64,000 nucleotides of DNA from Asanoa ishikariensis (GCF_900107455.1 NZ_FNQB01000001.1:1922001-1986000), one strand, 5' to 3'. Positions 1 to 8,774 are shown, counted from the stretch's first letter. The notes: generated by a model not told the origin, from the letters alone. A program made the numbers and translations.

Positions 1-1
1 C

Positions 2-304
2 GCCTGGGAGAGCCGCTGGGTCCGCTGGCCCGACCTGTGGCTTCCGAGCGATCCGGCCGACGCTGGGCTCGCCCTGCGGGAGGCGTGGGAGCGGGCCGCC
101 ACCGAGCGGGTCGAGCTCGCCTGCCGCGGCGGCCGCGGGCGCACCGGCACGGCGCTGGCCTGCCTCGCGATCATCGACGGCGTGCCCGCCGCGGAGGCGG
201 TGACCTACGTCCGCCAGAACTACGACCGCCGGGCGGTCGAGACGCCCTGGCAGAAGCGCTTCGTCGCCCGCTTCGCCGCCCCAGGTCCACCCGACCTGAA
301 CTGA
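2..304 (+). CDS. Protein-tyrosine-phosphatase-like protein, C-terminal part (5' end outside window)
   Basis: The frame is open from base 2 to the TGA at 302-304 and gives about 100 residues. It contains a CRGGRGRTG loop, which fits the CX5R(S/T)-type P-loop of cysteine phosphatases (Cys, five residues, Arg, then Thr-Gly). A helical tail follows (AEAVTYVRQNYDRRAVETP), resembling the end of actinobacterial dual-specificity/tyrosine phosphatases. Such enzymes hydrolyse phosphotyrosine or related phosphoesters in the cytoplasm through the Cys nucleophile. The upstream Asp-loop and the start codon lie outside the window, so the full domain cannot be judged. It is convergent with the cobC-like gene across a palindromic repeat. 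Confidence 0.75.
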   Translation, partial: AWESRWVRWPDLWLPSDPADAGLALREAWERAATERVELACRGGRGRTGTALACLAIIDGVPAAEAVTYVRQNYDRRAVETPWQKRFVARFAAPGPPDLN

Positions 305-321
305 CCACCAAACGGGCGACC

Positions 322-371
322 GTTAACAAGGGTCCCTTGCGCTGCGGAAAGCGTTAGGAAGGGACCCTTGC
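322..371. repeat. Palindromic intergenic repeat, copy 1 (hairpin/terminator-like)
   Basis: Perfect 12-base arms at 327-338 (caagggtccctt) and 359-370 form a stem, with an inner 4-bp stem (cgct 340-343 with agcg 350-353). The right arm carries gttaggaaggga, which also occurs as gttaggaagggg in copy 2 at 6146-6200, in the opposite orientation. It sits between two convergent genes, so it probably acts as a bidirectional terminator. It also supplies the last residues (RVPS) and the TAA stop of the minus-strand cobC-like gene. Confidence 0.75.
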
Positions 372-1463
372 TTTCAGCACGGCGGCGAGCTCCCGCGTGA
401 ACGCGTCCGTCGTGGATCGGTCGCGGACCGCCACCCGGAGGAAGTCCGTGCCTAGCCCCGGGAAGGTGTCCCCGCGGCGGACCGCGTAACCACGATCGCG
501 CAGCGCCAGCCGGACCTTGTCCGCGTTCGGGATGCGTAGCAGCACGAACGAGCTCGCCGGCGGCACCGCGACCTCCACCCCCGGGATCTGGGACAGCCGG
601 CCCACCAGGTGGTCGCGGTCGGCGGCCAGGGAGATGGCGATCGCGTGTTCCGCCGCCACCGCGACCGGGCTGGCGCAGGCGATCGCCGCCGCCAGCGCGG
701 GCGTCGAGACCGGCCACAACGGCTGCACCGACGCCAGCCGGGCGACGATGTCGGGCGCGGCCAGCGCGTACCCGATCCGCAGTCCCGCCAGCGCCCACGT
801 CTTGGTCAGGCTCCGCAGCACGATCAGCCCGGGAAGATCCTCGCGGCCGGAGAGCGACGACGGCTCAGCGGCACCCGACGGCCCGAGAGTCGTGTCCGCG
901 AACGCCTCGTCGACCACGAGGATGCGGCCGGGCCGGGCCAGAGCGGCGAGAGACGACGCGGGGTGCAGCACCGACGTCGGGTTCGTCGGGTTGCCGATGA
1001 AGACCAGATCGGCTGACGCCGGGACAAGGGCCGGATCCAGGGTGTACGGCGGCGGCAGCACGACCCGACCCACCTGGTGGCCGGCCGCGAGCAGAGCGGC
1101 CTCGGGCTCGGTGAACTGCGGATGCACCACCACGGGCGACACCGCGGACCGATAGGCCTGGGCGATCAGCACGAACGCCTGCGCGGCCCCCGCGGTGAGC
1201 AGCACCGACGACGGCGACCGGCCGTGCCGGGCGGCGACCGCGGCCCGCGCGGGCTCGGGCGACGGGTAGGCCGCCAGCGAAGCCAGCGACGACGTCACCG
1301 GCCCGAGCAGCCACGGCGGCAGTGGCGCCTGACGGACGTTCACCGCCAGGTCCACCAGACCCGGACCGACCTCGGCGTCACCGTGATGTCCCAACTCGAC
1401 CACGCGCAGAACCGTACCCGGGAACATGAGACGTAGACGTTGCTCGCTTTCGGGTACGGACAT
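354..1463 (-). CDS. cobC: PLP-dependent aminotransferase-fold protein, CobC-like (threonine-phosphate decarboxylase / histidinol-phosphate aminotransferase-like)
   Basis: This 369-residue fold-type I PLP enzyme resembles the Rv2231c/CobC group. CobC-type enzymes decarboxylate threonine phosphate to (R)-1-amino-2-propanol phosphate for the aminopropanol arm of cobalamin. Visible motifs are GNPTNPT near residues 157-163, the PLP-binding DEAFAD at 185-190 and the Schiff-base lysine in SLTKT (K221), followed by LAGLRIGY. The start used is ATG at 1463; an internal ATG (MFPG, residue 13) just before the conserved ELGHHGDAEV segment is an alternative. cobT and a uroporphyrinogen methyltransferase lie 2-3 kb away, which supports a cobalamin role over a histidine role. 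The stop codon and last residues come from the palindromic repeat. It is divergent from the PBP gene with about 25 bases between starts. Confidence 0.8.
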   Translation of the reverse strand: MSVPESEQRLRLMFPGTVLRVVELGHHGDAEVGPGLVDLAVNVRQAPLPPWLLGPVTSSLASLAAYPSPEPARAAVAARHGRSPSSVLLTAGAAQAFVLIAQAYRSAVSPVVVHPQFTEPEAALLAAGHQVGRVVLPPPYTLDPALVPASADLVFIGNPTNPTSVLHPASSLAALARPGRILVVDEAFADTTLGPSGAAEPSSLSGREDLPGLIVLRSLTKTWALAGLRIGYALAAPDIVARLASVQPLWPVSTPALAAAIACASPVAVAAEHAIAISLAADRDHLVGRLSQIPGVEVAVPPASSFVLLRIPNADKVRLALRDRGYAVRRGDTFPGLGTDFLRVAVRDRSTTDAFTRELAAVLKARVPS

Positions 1464-1489
1464 ATCAGCTTATGTCCTAGTTTTAGTTG

Positions 1490-3646
1490 GTGATTAAGCG
1501 CACCCTCTCCGCGACCAGTCGGTTCGCTCCGCTGCTGCGGGCCGGGCTCATCGCCGGCGTCGTCGTGGCGGCGGTGGCCTATCCGCTGGTGGCCGTCGGC
1601 GGTCTCGGCGCCAAGAAGGGCGCCGACGCGTTCAACAACATGCCGAACCAGCTCAACGTCAAACCCCCCGCGCAGACCAGCTACGTGTACGCGGCCGACG
1701 GCAAGACGCTGCTGACGATGTTCTACGAGGAGCATCGCAAGTATGTCCCGATCGCCGACATGTCGCCGTACATCCAGCAGGCCATCGTCGCGAGTGAGGA
1801 CCAGCGCTTCTACGAGCACAACGGCGTCGACCCGAAGGGCATCGCCCGCGCGTTCGTGGCCAACCACCAGAGCGACGGCGTCCAGCAGGGTGCGTCGACC
1901 CTGACGATGCAGTACGTCCGGATGGCCCAGCGCGACGGCGCCACCACCCCCCTCGAGGTGCAGCAGGCGACCGAGCAGACCAGCGCCCGCAAGCTGCGCG
2001 AGATGCGTCTGGCGCTCGCGGTCGAGAAGCAGTACTCGAAGCAGGAGATCCTCGAGCGCTACCTGAACTCGGCCTACTTCGGACACCGGGCGTACGGCAT
2101 CTACGCCGCGTCCGAGGTGTTCTTCTCCAAGTCGCCCAAGGACCTGTCGCTGGTCGAGGCGGCCACGCTCGCGGGTCTGGTCAAGGCGCCCACCGAGTAC
2201 GACCCGGCGACGCAGGACAAGCTCGCGGCGACCGCCCGGCGCAACTACGTGCTCGACAACATGCAGAAGATGGGCTACCTGAGCCCGCAGGACAACGCGG
2301 CCACCAAGCAGTTGCCGATCCAGCTCAACCTGAGCACCCCGGCCAACGACTGCATCTCGGTGCCGAAGAACCTCAACAGTTGGGGCTTCTTCTGCGACTA
2401 CCTCAAGGCCTGGTGGGTGGAGCAGACCGCGTTCGGTGACAACGCCTCGATGCGCGAGGACAACCTGCGCCGCGGCGGCTACAAGATCGTCACCTCGCTC
2501 GACCCGAACATCCAGAACATCGCCGAGACCAACGTCATGGCGAAGGAGAAGGCGTCCAGCAAGTTCGCGCACGGCCTCGTGGTCGTCCAGCCCGGCACCG
2601 GCCTGGTCAAGGCGATGGCCGTCAACCGCGTGTACTCGCTGGACCAGACCAAGAACGGCACCCACTCGGACCCGGCCAAGGCCGCGAAGATCAAGGGCAA
2701 CTACCCGAACACGGTGGTGCCGTTGCTCGGCGGCGGAGACATGCCGGGCTACCAGGCCGGTTCGACGTTCAAGATGTTCACCATGCTGGCCGCGCTGGAC
2801 GCCGGGATGCCGCTGTCCACCGCGTTCGACTCGCCGCAGCGGCTGGTCTCGCAGTACCTGGGCGAAGGGCCCGGCTCCTGCGGCGGCCGCTGGTGCCCGT
2901 CGAACGCCTCGGGCGCGATGACCGGCCGGCACGCCATGTGGTCCGGCTTCGGCAAGTCCGTCAACACGTACTTCGTCCAGCTCGAGCAGAAGGTCGGCGC
3001 GGACAAGGCGGTCCGGATGGCCGAGCGGCTCGGCCTGACCTGGCGCACCGACGTCGACCAGATGATGGCCAAGCCGCCGCGATCCAAGACCTGGGGCGCG
3101 TTCACCCTCGGCGTCTCCGACGTGACCCCGCTGGAGATGGCCGGCGCGTACGCCACCGTGGCCGCCGACGGCGTCTTCTGTGAGCCGCTGCCGGTGACCT
3201 CGATCCAGTCGCCCGACGGCAAGCAGGTCACCTGGAAGAACCCGAACGGCGACGTGGTGGACGTGGCCAAGCCGCGCTGCCGCCAGGAGGTCACCCCGGA
3301 CGTGGCCCGCGCCGCCGCCGACGCCGCCCGCTGCCCGACCGGCGGAAAGGCGCAGACCGGCTCCTGCCAGGAGTGGTCGACCGCGCCGAGCGTGACCCCG
3401 ACGGTGGGGCGTCCGGTCGGCGGCAAGACGGGTACCACGGACAGCACCCGGTCGGCCTGGTTCGTCGGCTTCACCCGGGAGCTGGCGGCGGCGAGCTTCA
3501 TCGCCGACCCCGACAACCCGTTCAACGCGGTGGGTGACGCGCAGTCGCAGAAGCCGATCGACTCGGCCGCGCAGACGCTGCGCGACGCGCTGAAGGGCCA
3601 ACCGATCCAGAACTTCCCCGCACCGTCACCAGCGATCGTCAAATGA
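1490..3646 (+). CDS. Class A penicillin-binding protein (bifunctional transglycosylase/transpeptidase)
   Basis: This is a bifunctional peptidoglycan synthase anchored by one N-terminal membrane helix (about residues 16-40). The GT51 glycosyltransferase motifs are visible: EDQRFYEHNGVD with the catalytic Glu, then QGASTLTMQYVR. The transpeptidase domain has all three motifs: the active serine in AGSTFKMFTM (SxxK), SVN in GKSVNTYF, and KTGTT near the C-terminus. At about 718 residues the length is usual for actinobacterial enzymes without PASTA domains. TTG at 1487 and GTG at 1490 are adjacent candidates. GTG is preferred as the commoner start; no clear Shine-Dalgarno is seen, so the message may be leaderless. 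A strong terminator follows the stop directly. Confidence 0.93.
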   Translation: MIKRTLSATSRFAPLLRAGLIAGVVVAAVAYPLVAVGGLGAKKGADAFNNMPNQLNVKPPAQTSYVYAADGKTLLTMFYEEHRKYVPIADMSPYIQQAIVASEDQRFYEHNGVDPKGIARAFVANHQSDGVQQGASTLTMQYVRMAQRDGATTPLEVQQATEQTSARKLREMRLALAVEKQYSKQEILERYLNSAYFGHRAYGIYAASEVFFSKSPKDLSLVEAATLAGLVKAPTEYDPATQDKLAATARRNYVLDNMQKMGYLSPQDNAATKQLPIQLNLSTPANDCISVPKNLNSWGFFCDYLKAWWVEQTAFGDNASMREDNLRRGGYKIVTSLDPNIQNIAETNVMAKEKASSKFAHGLVVVQPGTGLVKAMAVNRVYSLDQTKNGTHSDPAKAAKIKGNYPNTVVPLLGGGDMPGYQAGSTFKMFTMLAALDAGMPLSTAFDSPQRLVSQYLGEGPGSCGGRWCPSNASGAMTGRHAMWSGFGKSVNTYFVQLEQKVGADKAVRMAERLGLTWRTDVDQMMAKPPRSKTWGAFTLGVSDVTPLEMAGAYATVAADGVFCEPLPVTSIQSPDGKQVTWKNPNGDVVDVAKPRCRQEVTPDVARAAADAARCPTGGKAQTGSCQEWSTAPSVTPTVGRPVGGKTGTTDSTRSAWFVGFTRELAAASFIADPDNPFNAVGDAQSQKPIDSAAQTLRDALKGQPIQNFPAPSPAIVK

Positions 3647-3648
3647 GG

Positions 3649-3674
3649 AAAGGGCCCCCACCGGGGGCCCTTTT
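3649..3674 (+). terminator. Intrinsic terminator after the PBP gene
   Basis: A perfect 11-bp stem (aaagggccccc 3649-3659, gggggcccttt 3663-3673) with a three-base loop is followed by a further T and begins three bases after the stop codon. It separates the PBP transcript from cobT. Confidence 0.9.
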
Positions 3675-3698
3675 CACGTCGGACGGGATCATGGGCAC

Positions 3699-4928
3699 AT
3701 GACCCTCCTAGCCGATACCGTGGCCGCGATCGGGCCGCTCGACGCCGCCGCCATGGCGGCCGCCGACGCGCGGCACGCGACGCTGACCAAACCGCCGGGC
3801 TCGTTGGGGGCGTTGGAGGAGTTGGGCGTACGCCTCGCGGGGCTGGCCGGCACGAGCCCGCCGCCGCTCCCGGAGCCGGCCGTGGTCGCGGTGTTCGCCG
3901 GCGACCACGGCGTGCACGCGCAGCGGGTCAGCCCGTGGCCGCAGGAGGTGACCGCGCAGATGGTCGCCAACTTCCTGGCCGGCGGCGCGGTGGTCAACGC
4001 GTTCGCCCGGCAGGCCGGAGCCGGCGTCGTCGTGGTCGACGTGGGCGTCGCGACCCCGCTGATCATCCCGGGCGCCGCGGGCGCTGCGGGCGCTGCGGAC
4101 GCCGTGGGCGCCGTGGGCGCCGTGGGCGCCGTGGGCGCCGTGGGCGCCGTGGGCGCCGTGGACGCCGCGGGCGCCGCGGGCGTCGCGACGGGCGAGCCGC
4201 CGAGCGCGGGTCGGGCCGTCCCGACGCCGGGCCGATCGGTGGAGCCGCTGCTCGTCCACGCGAAGGTCCGCACTGGCACCCAGGACCTCAGCGTCCAGGC
4301 GGCGATGACCCGCGACGAGGCGGTCGCCGCCGTCGAGGTCGGCATCCGGGTGGCCAACGACCTGGTCGACGGCGGCGCGCGCTGCCTGCTCACCGGTGAC
4401 ATGGGCATCGGCAACACGACGCCCGCCGCCGCGCTGATCGCCGCGTTCACCGGCGCCGCGGCGGCGGACGTGACCGGGCGCGGCACCGGCATCGACGACG
4501 AGACGCACGGTCGCAAGGTCGCCGTGGTGCAGCGGGCGCTAGCCCTGCACCGGCCCGACCCGGCCGACCCGGTCGGCGTGCTCGCCTCGGTCGGTGGGCT
4601 GGAGCACGCCGCCCTGGCCGGCTTCGTGCTCGGTGCGGCGGCGCGCCGCGTACCCGTGATCCTGGATGGAGTTATCGCCGACTCGGCCGCGCTCGCCGCG
4701 GCGGCGCTGGCGCCCGACGCGGTCGGCGCGATGGTCGCCGGGCACCGCTCCGCCGAGCCCGGCGCGGCGATCGCGCTGCGGCACCTCGGCCTCGGCCCGC
4801 TGGTCGACCTGGGCCTGCGCCTCGGCGAGGGCACCGGTGCGGTGCTGGCCTGGCCGATCGTGGCCAGCGCGGCGCGGGTGCTGCACGACGTCGCGACCTT
4901 CGACTCGGCCGGAGTGGCCGAGAAATGA
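3699..4928 (+). CDS. cobT: Nicotinate-nucleotide--dimethylbenzimidazole phosphoribosyltransferase (CobT)
   Basis: CobT transfers the phosphoribosyl group of nicotinate mononucleotide to dimethylbenzimidazole, giving alpha-ribazole phosphate for the lower ligand of cobalamin. Family features are the N-terminal LTKPPGSLGALEELG, FAGDHGVHAQRVSPWP, the glycine-rich TGDMGIGNTTPAAAL, and VILDGVIADSAALAA near the C-terminus. At 409 residues it is longer than the roughly 350 usual for CobT. The excess is a low-complexity Gly-Ala-Val/Ala insertion of about 36 residues plus a Pro/Ser linker, placed between the ends of two conserved segments (VVDVGVATPLIIP and the VHAKVRTGTQDLS segment). It overlaps the next gene by ATGA at 4925-4928, so the two are translationally coupled. 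Confidence 0.93.
   Translation: MTLLADTVAAIGPLDAAAMAAADARHATLTKPPGSLGALEELGVRLAGLAGTSPPPLPEPAVVAVFAGDHGVHAQRVSPWPQEVTAQMVANFLAGGAVVNAFARQAGAGVVVVDVGVATPLIIPGAAGAAGAADAVGAVGAVGAVGAVGAVGAVDAAGAAGVATGEPPSAGRAVPTPGRSVEPLLVHAKVRTGTQDLSVQAAMTRDEAVAAVEVGIRVANDLVDGGARCLLTGDMGIGNTTPAAALIAAFTGAAAADVTGRGTGIDDETHGRKVAVVQRALALHRPDPADPVGVLASVGGLEHAALAGFVLGAAARRVPVILDGVIADSAALAAAALAPDAVGAMVAGHRSAEPGAAIALRHLGLGPLVDLGLRLGEGTGAVLAWPIVASAARVLHDVATFDSAGVAEK
4071..4178 (+). repeat. In-frame 9-bp tandem repeat inside cobT
   Basis: Twelve consecutive 9-base units run here. Six are the exact unit ggcgccgtg (Gly-Ala-Val), flanked by variants encoding GAA, DAV and DAA. The unit length keeps the frame, so slippage would change protein length in steps of three residues without breaking the gene. 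Confidence 0.9.
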
Positions 4929-6151
4929 GCGATCTCTACCCCTTGGCGCTGCGCCTCGACGGCCGGTCCGTGCTGGTCGTCGGCGGCGGTGCGGTGGCCA
5001 GCCGGCGCGTGCCCGCCCTGCTGACCGCCGGAGCGGACGTCACCGTGGTCGCCCCGGAGCTGACCCCCACGCTGCACGGCCTGGCCGACGCCGGCCGGGT
5101 CCGCTGGCGACAAAGGCGGTTCGAGCCGTCCGATGTTGACGGCGCCTGGCTCGTCCACGTCGCCGTCGACGACCCCACGGCGGCCGCTCAGGTGTCCGAG
5201 GCAGCGGAGGCACACAGAATCTTCTGCGTCCGGGCCGACGACCGGACGGCCGCGACCGCCTGGACTCCGGCGGTGACCCGGCGCGGCCCGGTCACGGTCG
5301 CGGTGCTCGGTGGCGGCGACCCGCGCCGGGCCGTCGCGACCCGGGACGCGATCGCGGCGTTCCTGTCGGGCTGGACCGGCGCCGCGGCCAGCGCCACCGC
5401 GGTCGGTGCGCCACCGACGACGAAGGGCGGCCAGGTCGCGCTCGTCGGCGCCGGCCCGGGCGACCCCGAGCTGATCACCGTCAAGGGCCGCCGGCTGCTG
5501 GCCGAGGCCGACGTGGTGGTCGCCGACCGGCTCGCACCCGGCCTGTTGCTCGACGAGCTGCGGCCGGACGCCGAGCTCGTGGACGCGGCGAAGAACCCGT
5601 ACGGACCGGCCCGTACGCAGGACGAGATCAACCAGATCCTGGTCGACCGCGCCCGGCAGGGCCTCTCGGTCGTCCGGCTCAAGGGCGGCGACCCGTTCGT
5701 CTTCGGCCGTGGCGGCGAAGAGGTCATCGCGTGCGCCGAGGCCGGCGTGCCGGTCGTCGTCGTGCCCGGGGTGACCAGCGCGGTGGCGGTGCCCGCAACG
5801 GCCGGCATCCCGGTGACCCACCGGGGTGTCGCGCACGAGTTCACGGTGGTCTCCGGGCACCTGTCGCCGGACGACCCGGAGTCGCTGGTCAACTGGCCCG
5901 CGGTGGCCCAGCAGGCCGGCACGGTCGTGGTCCTGATGGGACTGCGGCACCTGCCGACCATCGCCGCCACGCTGATCGCCCACGGGCGGCCGGGCACGAC
6001 CCCGACGGCGGTGATCCAGGAAGGCACGACCGCGTCCGAGCGGACGGTGACCGGCACGCTGGACACGATCGCGGCGGCGGTGGCGGAGGCGGGCCTGCGT
6101 GCCCCCGCGATCACGGTCATCGGCGAGGTCGTCGGCGCCCTCAACCGTTAG
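4925..6151 (+). CDS. cobA: Fused precorrin-2 dehydrogenase / uroporphyrinogen-III C-methyltransferase
   Basis: This 408-residue protein has two parts. Residues 1-150 form an NAD-binding siroheme-synthase N-terminal domain (VLVVGGGAVASRRVPALL; dehydrogenates precorrin-2). Residues 168-400 form the SAM-dependent uroporphyrinogen-III methyltransferase, with VALVGAGPGDPELITVKG, VVRLKGGDPFVFGRGGEE and VPGVTSAVAVPATAGIPVTHR. It makes precorrin-2 and then sirohydrochlorin at the siroheme/cobalamin branch point. The architecture is CysG-like, so the gene could equally be named cysG; the overlap with cobT suggests cobalamin use. Its TAG stop lies in the palindromic repeat that follows. Confidence 0.92.
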   Translation: MSDLYPLALRLDGRSVLVVGGGAVASRRVPALLTAGADVTVVAPELTPTLHGLADAGRVRWRQRRFEPSDVDGAWLVHVAVDDPTAAAQVSEAAEAHRIFCVRADDRTAATAWTPAVTRRGPVTVAVLGGGDPRRAVATRDAIAAFLSGWTGAAASATAVGAPPTTKGGQVALVGAGPGDPELITVKGRRLLAEADVVVADRLAPGLLLDELRPDAELVDAAKNPYGPARTQDEINQILVDRARQGLSVVRLKGGDPFVFGRGGEEVIACAEAGVPVVVVPGVTSAVAVPATAGIPVTHRGVAHEFTVVSGHLSPDDPESLVNWPAVAQQAGTVVVLMGLRHLPTIAATLIAHGRPGTTPTAVIQEGTTASERTVTGTLDTIAAAVAEAGLRAPAITVIGEVVGALNR

Positions 6152-6200
6152 GAAGGGGCCCTTGTCATCGCGGAAGCGATAACAAGGGCCCCTTCCTTGC
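6146..6200. repeat. Palindromic intergenic repeat, copy 2 (bidirectional terminator-like)
   Basis: Sixteen-base perfect arms lie at 6150-6165 (aggaaggggcccttgt) and 6182-6197, with a C/A mismatch, an inner 5-bp stem (atcgc 6167-6171, gcgat 6176-6180) and a GGAA loop. It shares the gttaggaaggg core and overall architecture with copy 1 at 322-371. It lies between convergent genes and overlaps the TAG stop of the upstream gene. Confidence 0.8.
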
Positions 6201-6203
6201 TCC

Positions 6204-8774
6204 TTACGGCTTGAGCAACCCCGAGAGCAGCAGGGCGCAGCGGACCAGGCCGAGGTGGCTGTACGCCTGCGGGTGGTTGCCCAGTCCGCGTTCGGCCAGC
6301 GGGTCGTACTGCTCCGGCAGCAGGCCGGTCGGGCCCGCCGTGGCGATCATCTGCTCGAACAGCTCCTCGGCGTCGGCCCGGCGCCCGGTGCGCAGGTAGG
6401 CCTCGACCAGCCAGGACGTGCAGATGTGGAAGCCGCCCTCGCGGCCGGGCAGGCCGTCGTCCCAGCGGTACCGGTAGACCACCGGGCCGCTGCGCAGGTC
6501 GGCCTCGACCTTGAGGACGGTCGCCAGGAACCGCGGGTCGTCGTCGGGGAGCAGCCCGGACAGGCCGATCCACAGCGAGGACGCGTCCATCTCCTCGTCG
6601 CCGTACGCCACGGTGTAGGCGCCGGCCTCCTCGTGCCAACCGTGCTCGAGCACGTTGTGCCCGATCCGGTCGCGCAGGGCGACCCAGTCCGGCCGGTCCT
6701 GCCCGGCGTGCTTGCGCACCACGTGCAGCGCCCGGTCGACGGTCATCCAGCACATGACCTTGGAGTAGACGTGGTGCCGCGGCTGGAGCCGGGCCTCCCA
6801 GAGCCCGTGGTCCGGCTCGTGCCAGCGGCGCTCGACCGCCTGCACCATCGCCTCCAGCACCCGCCACTCCTCGTCACGGACGGAGCCGCGGGCGTCGGCG
6901 ACGGCGGCCAGCAGGTCCGCGACCGGGCCGAAGACGTCGAGCTGGAGCTGGTGGTTGGCGAGGTTGCCGACCCGCACCGGGCGGGAGCCCGCGTAGCCGG
7001 GCAGCGTGTCGATTACCGCCTCGGCACCCAGCTCGTAGCCCTCGACCGTGTAGAGCGGGTGCAGCCGCTCCGGGTGGCCGCCGGTGCGCTCGACGCAGCC
7101 GTCGACCCAGCGCAGGAAGCCCTCCGCCTCGTCGAGCGAGCCCAGGTCGACCAGCGCCCGTGCGGTCATCGCCGCGTCGCGCAGCCAGCAGTAGCGGTAG
7201 TCCCAGTTGCGGACCCCGCCCAGCTCCTCGGGCAGCGAGGTGGTCGCGGCCGCCAGGATCGCGCCGGTCGGCTCGTGGGCCAGGCCCTTGAGCGTGAGCG
7301 CGCTGCGGGCGACCAGTTCGCGGCCCTCGCTGGGCAGGTGCAGCCCGCGCACCCAGTCCTTCCACGGCTGCTCGGCCGACTCCTGCCGGTCCTGTGCCAC
7401 GGTCGGGTGCGCGTGCAGGCTGTGCGTGCCGAACCGCAGCTCCAGGAGCTGCTCGCCGTCGAGCTCGGACAGGTCGACGGTGGCGCGTGCCGTGTCGTAG
7501 CCGCCGTCCTCGCTGATCTCCCAGGCGACGCCGGGGGAGTACAGCGCGACCGGCTCGTTGGAGCCGAGCACCAGCAGCCCGTCGCCGAGCGCCTGCAGCC
7601 GCACCTGGACCTGCCCGAACTCGGGCCGTGGCGCGAACTCCAGACCGACTCTGGCGTTGCCGGTGAGCCGGCGGACCAGGGCCGCGTCGCCGGTGGGCGC
7701 GCGGTCGAGCCAGTCCGTGACGGTCAGGCCCGACCAGCGGGTCTCGACGGTCATCGTGCCGGGCCGGTAGCGCTGGCCGAGCGGCAGGCCGCCGCGTTCC
7801 GGCGCGACCGCGAAGTGCCCGGCCGGGCCGCCGCCGAGCAGGTCGGCGAAGATCGCCGACGAGTCCGGCCGCGGGTGGCACAGCCACGTGACCTTGGCCT
7901 CGGGGGTGACCAGCGCGACCGTCTCGCCGTTGGAGAGCATCGAGTGCCGCTCGATCGGCACCGCCGCCTCGCCGAACAGCCAGTGCCGCCGCGTCTGGAG
8001 CAGCAGCCCGAGCAGCCGGGCGGCGTCGATCGGCTCGCCGACCCGGTGACCGGCCTTCGTCTCGCCCGGGCCGATCTTCACGCCCACGTCGGGGCCGTGC
8101 AGGTTGCCGAAGGCGTTCTCGTCGGTGATGTCGTCGCCGATGAAGAGCACGGCGCTGGCCGACATCGAGGTGCGGAGCTGGTCGACCGCCGTGCCCTTGT
8201 GGGTCGGCACGACGGAGATCTCGATGACCTCTTTGCCGTGCGTGACGGTGACCTCGGGCCAGGTGGCCGGTCCGGCCGCCACCATCGCCTTGACCTCTTC
8301 GGCCACCGGCCGCTCCGCCGTGCGGTAGTGCACCGCGACGCTGGCCGGCTTGTTCTCCAGGCGTACGCCCGGCTTGTCCGAGACGATGTCCCGCAGTGCC
8401 ACCTGGAGCCGGGTGCGGACCTCGACCAGCTCGGGCGTGAGTCGCTCGACGAAGCCGATGTCGAACTCGGAGCCGTGGCTGCCGACCAGGTGCACCTCGC
8501 TCGGCAGGCGGGACAGCGTCGCCAGGTCGCGCAGCGCGCGCCCGGACACGACCGCCACGGTGGTCTGCGGCAGCGCCGCCAGGGCGCGCACCGCCGCCAC
8601 ACTCTCGGGCAGGGGTACGGCCAGGGTCGGGTCTTCCACGATCGGAGCCAGCGTGCCGTCGTAGTCGCACGCGATGAGGAGCTGGGGAACCCGGGCGATG
8701 CGACCGATCGCCGCCCGAAGTTCCGGGTCGATCTGGCCGGCGGCCTTCTGATCGACCTCCATCACGTTGGTCAC
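6204..8774 (-). CDS. otsB: Trehalose-6-phosphate phosphatase fused to a GH15 glycoside hydrolase
   Basis: This 856-residue protein joins two enzymes. The N-terminal 260 residues are a HAD-type trehalose-phosphatase: DYDGT with nucleophile Asp37 and Asp39, VVSGR, and the acidic FIGDDITDENAF motif. From about residue 280 a GH15 domain follows, with GGVRNWDYRYCWLRDAAM, a candidate general acid in GLWEARLQPRHHVYSKV and a candidate base Glu in LLPEQYDP. Actinobacterial GH15 proteins include both glucoamylase-like enzymes and trehalases. Both active sites look intact, so the protein might dephosphorylate trehalose-6-phosphate and then act on an alpha-glucoside. Its ATG overlaps the end of otsA by four bases. 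Confidence 0.9.
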   Translation of the reverse strand: MTNVMEVDQKAAGQIDPELRAAIGRIARVPQLLIACDYDGTLAPIVEDPTLAVPLPESVAAVRALAALPQTTVAVVSGRALRDLATLSRLPSEVHLVGSHGSEFDIGFVERLTPELVEVRTRLQVALRDIVSDKPGVRLENKPASVAVHYRTAERPVAEEVKAMVAAGPATWPEVTVTHGKEVIEISVVPTHKGTAVDQLRTSMSASAVLFIGDDITDENAFGNLHGPDVGVKIGPGETKAGHRVGEPIDAARLLGLLLQTRRHWLFGEAAVPIERHSMLSNGETVALVTPEAKVTWLCHPRPDSSAIFADLLGGGPAGHFAVAPERGGLPLGQRYRPGTMTVETRWSGLTVTDWLDRAPTGDAALVRRLTGNARVGLEFAPRPEFGQVQVRLQALGDGLLVLGSNEPVALYSPGVAWEISEDGGYDTARATVDLSELDGEQLLELRFGTHSLHAHPTVAQDRQESAEQPWKDWVRGLHLPSEGRELVARSALTLKGLAHEPTGAILAAATTSLPEELGGVRNWDYRYCWLRDAAMTARALVDLGSLDEAEGFLRWVDGCVERTGGHPERLHPLYTVEGYELGAEAVIDTLPGYAGSRPVRVGNLANHQLQLDVFGPVADLLAAVADARGSVRDEEWRVLEAMVQAVERRWHEPDHGLWEARLQPRHHVYSKVMCWMTVDRALHVVRKHAGQDRPDWVALRDRIGHNVLEHGWHEEAGAYTVAYGDEEMDASSLWIGLSGLLPDDDPRFLATVLKVEADLRSGPVVYRYRWDDGLPGREGGFHICTSWLVEAYLRTGRRADAEELFEQMIATAGPTGLLPEQYDPLAERGLGNHPQAYSHLGLVRCALLLSGLLKP

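Noticed and set aside
4071-4178. CRISPR-like array
   Set aside because: The repeats are contiguous 9-base units in frame inside cobT, with no spacers.
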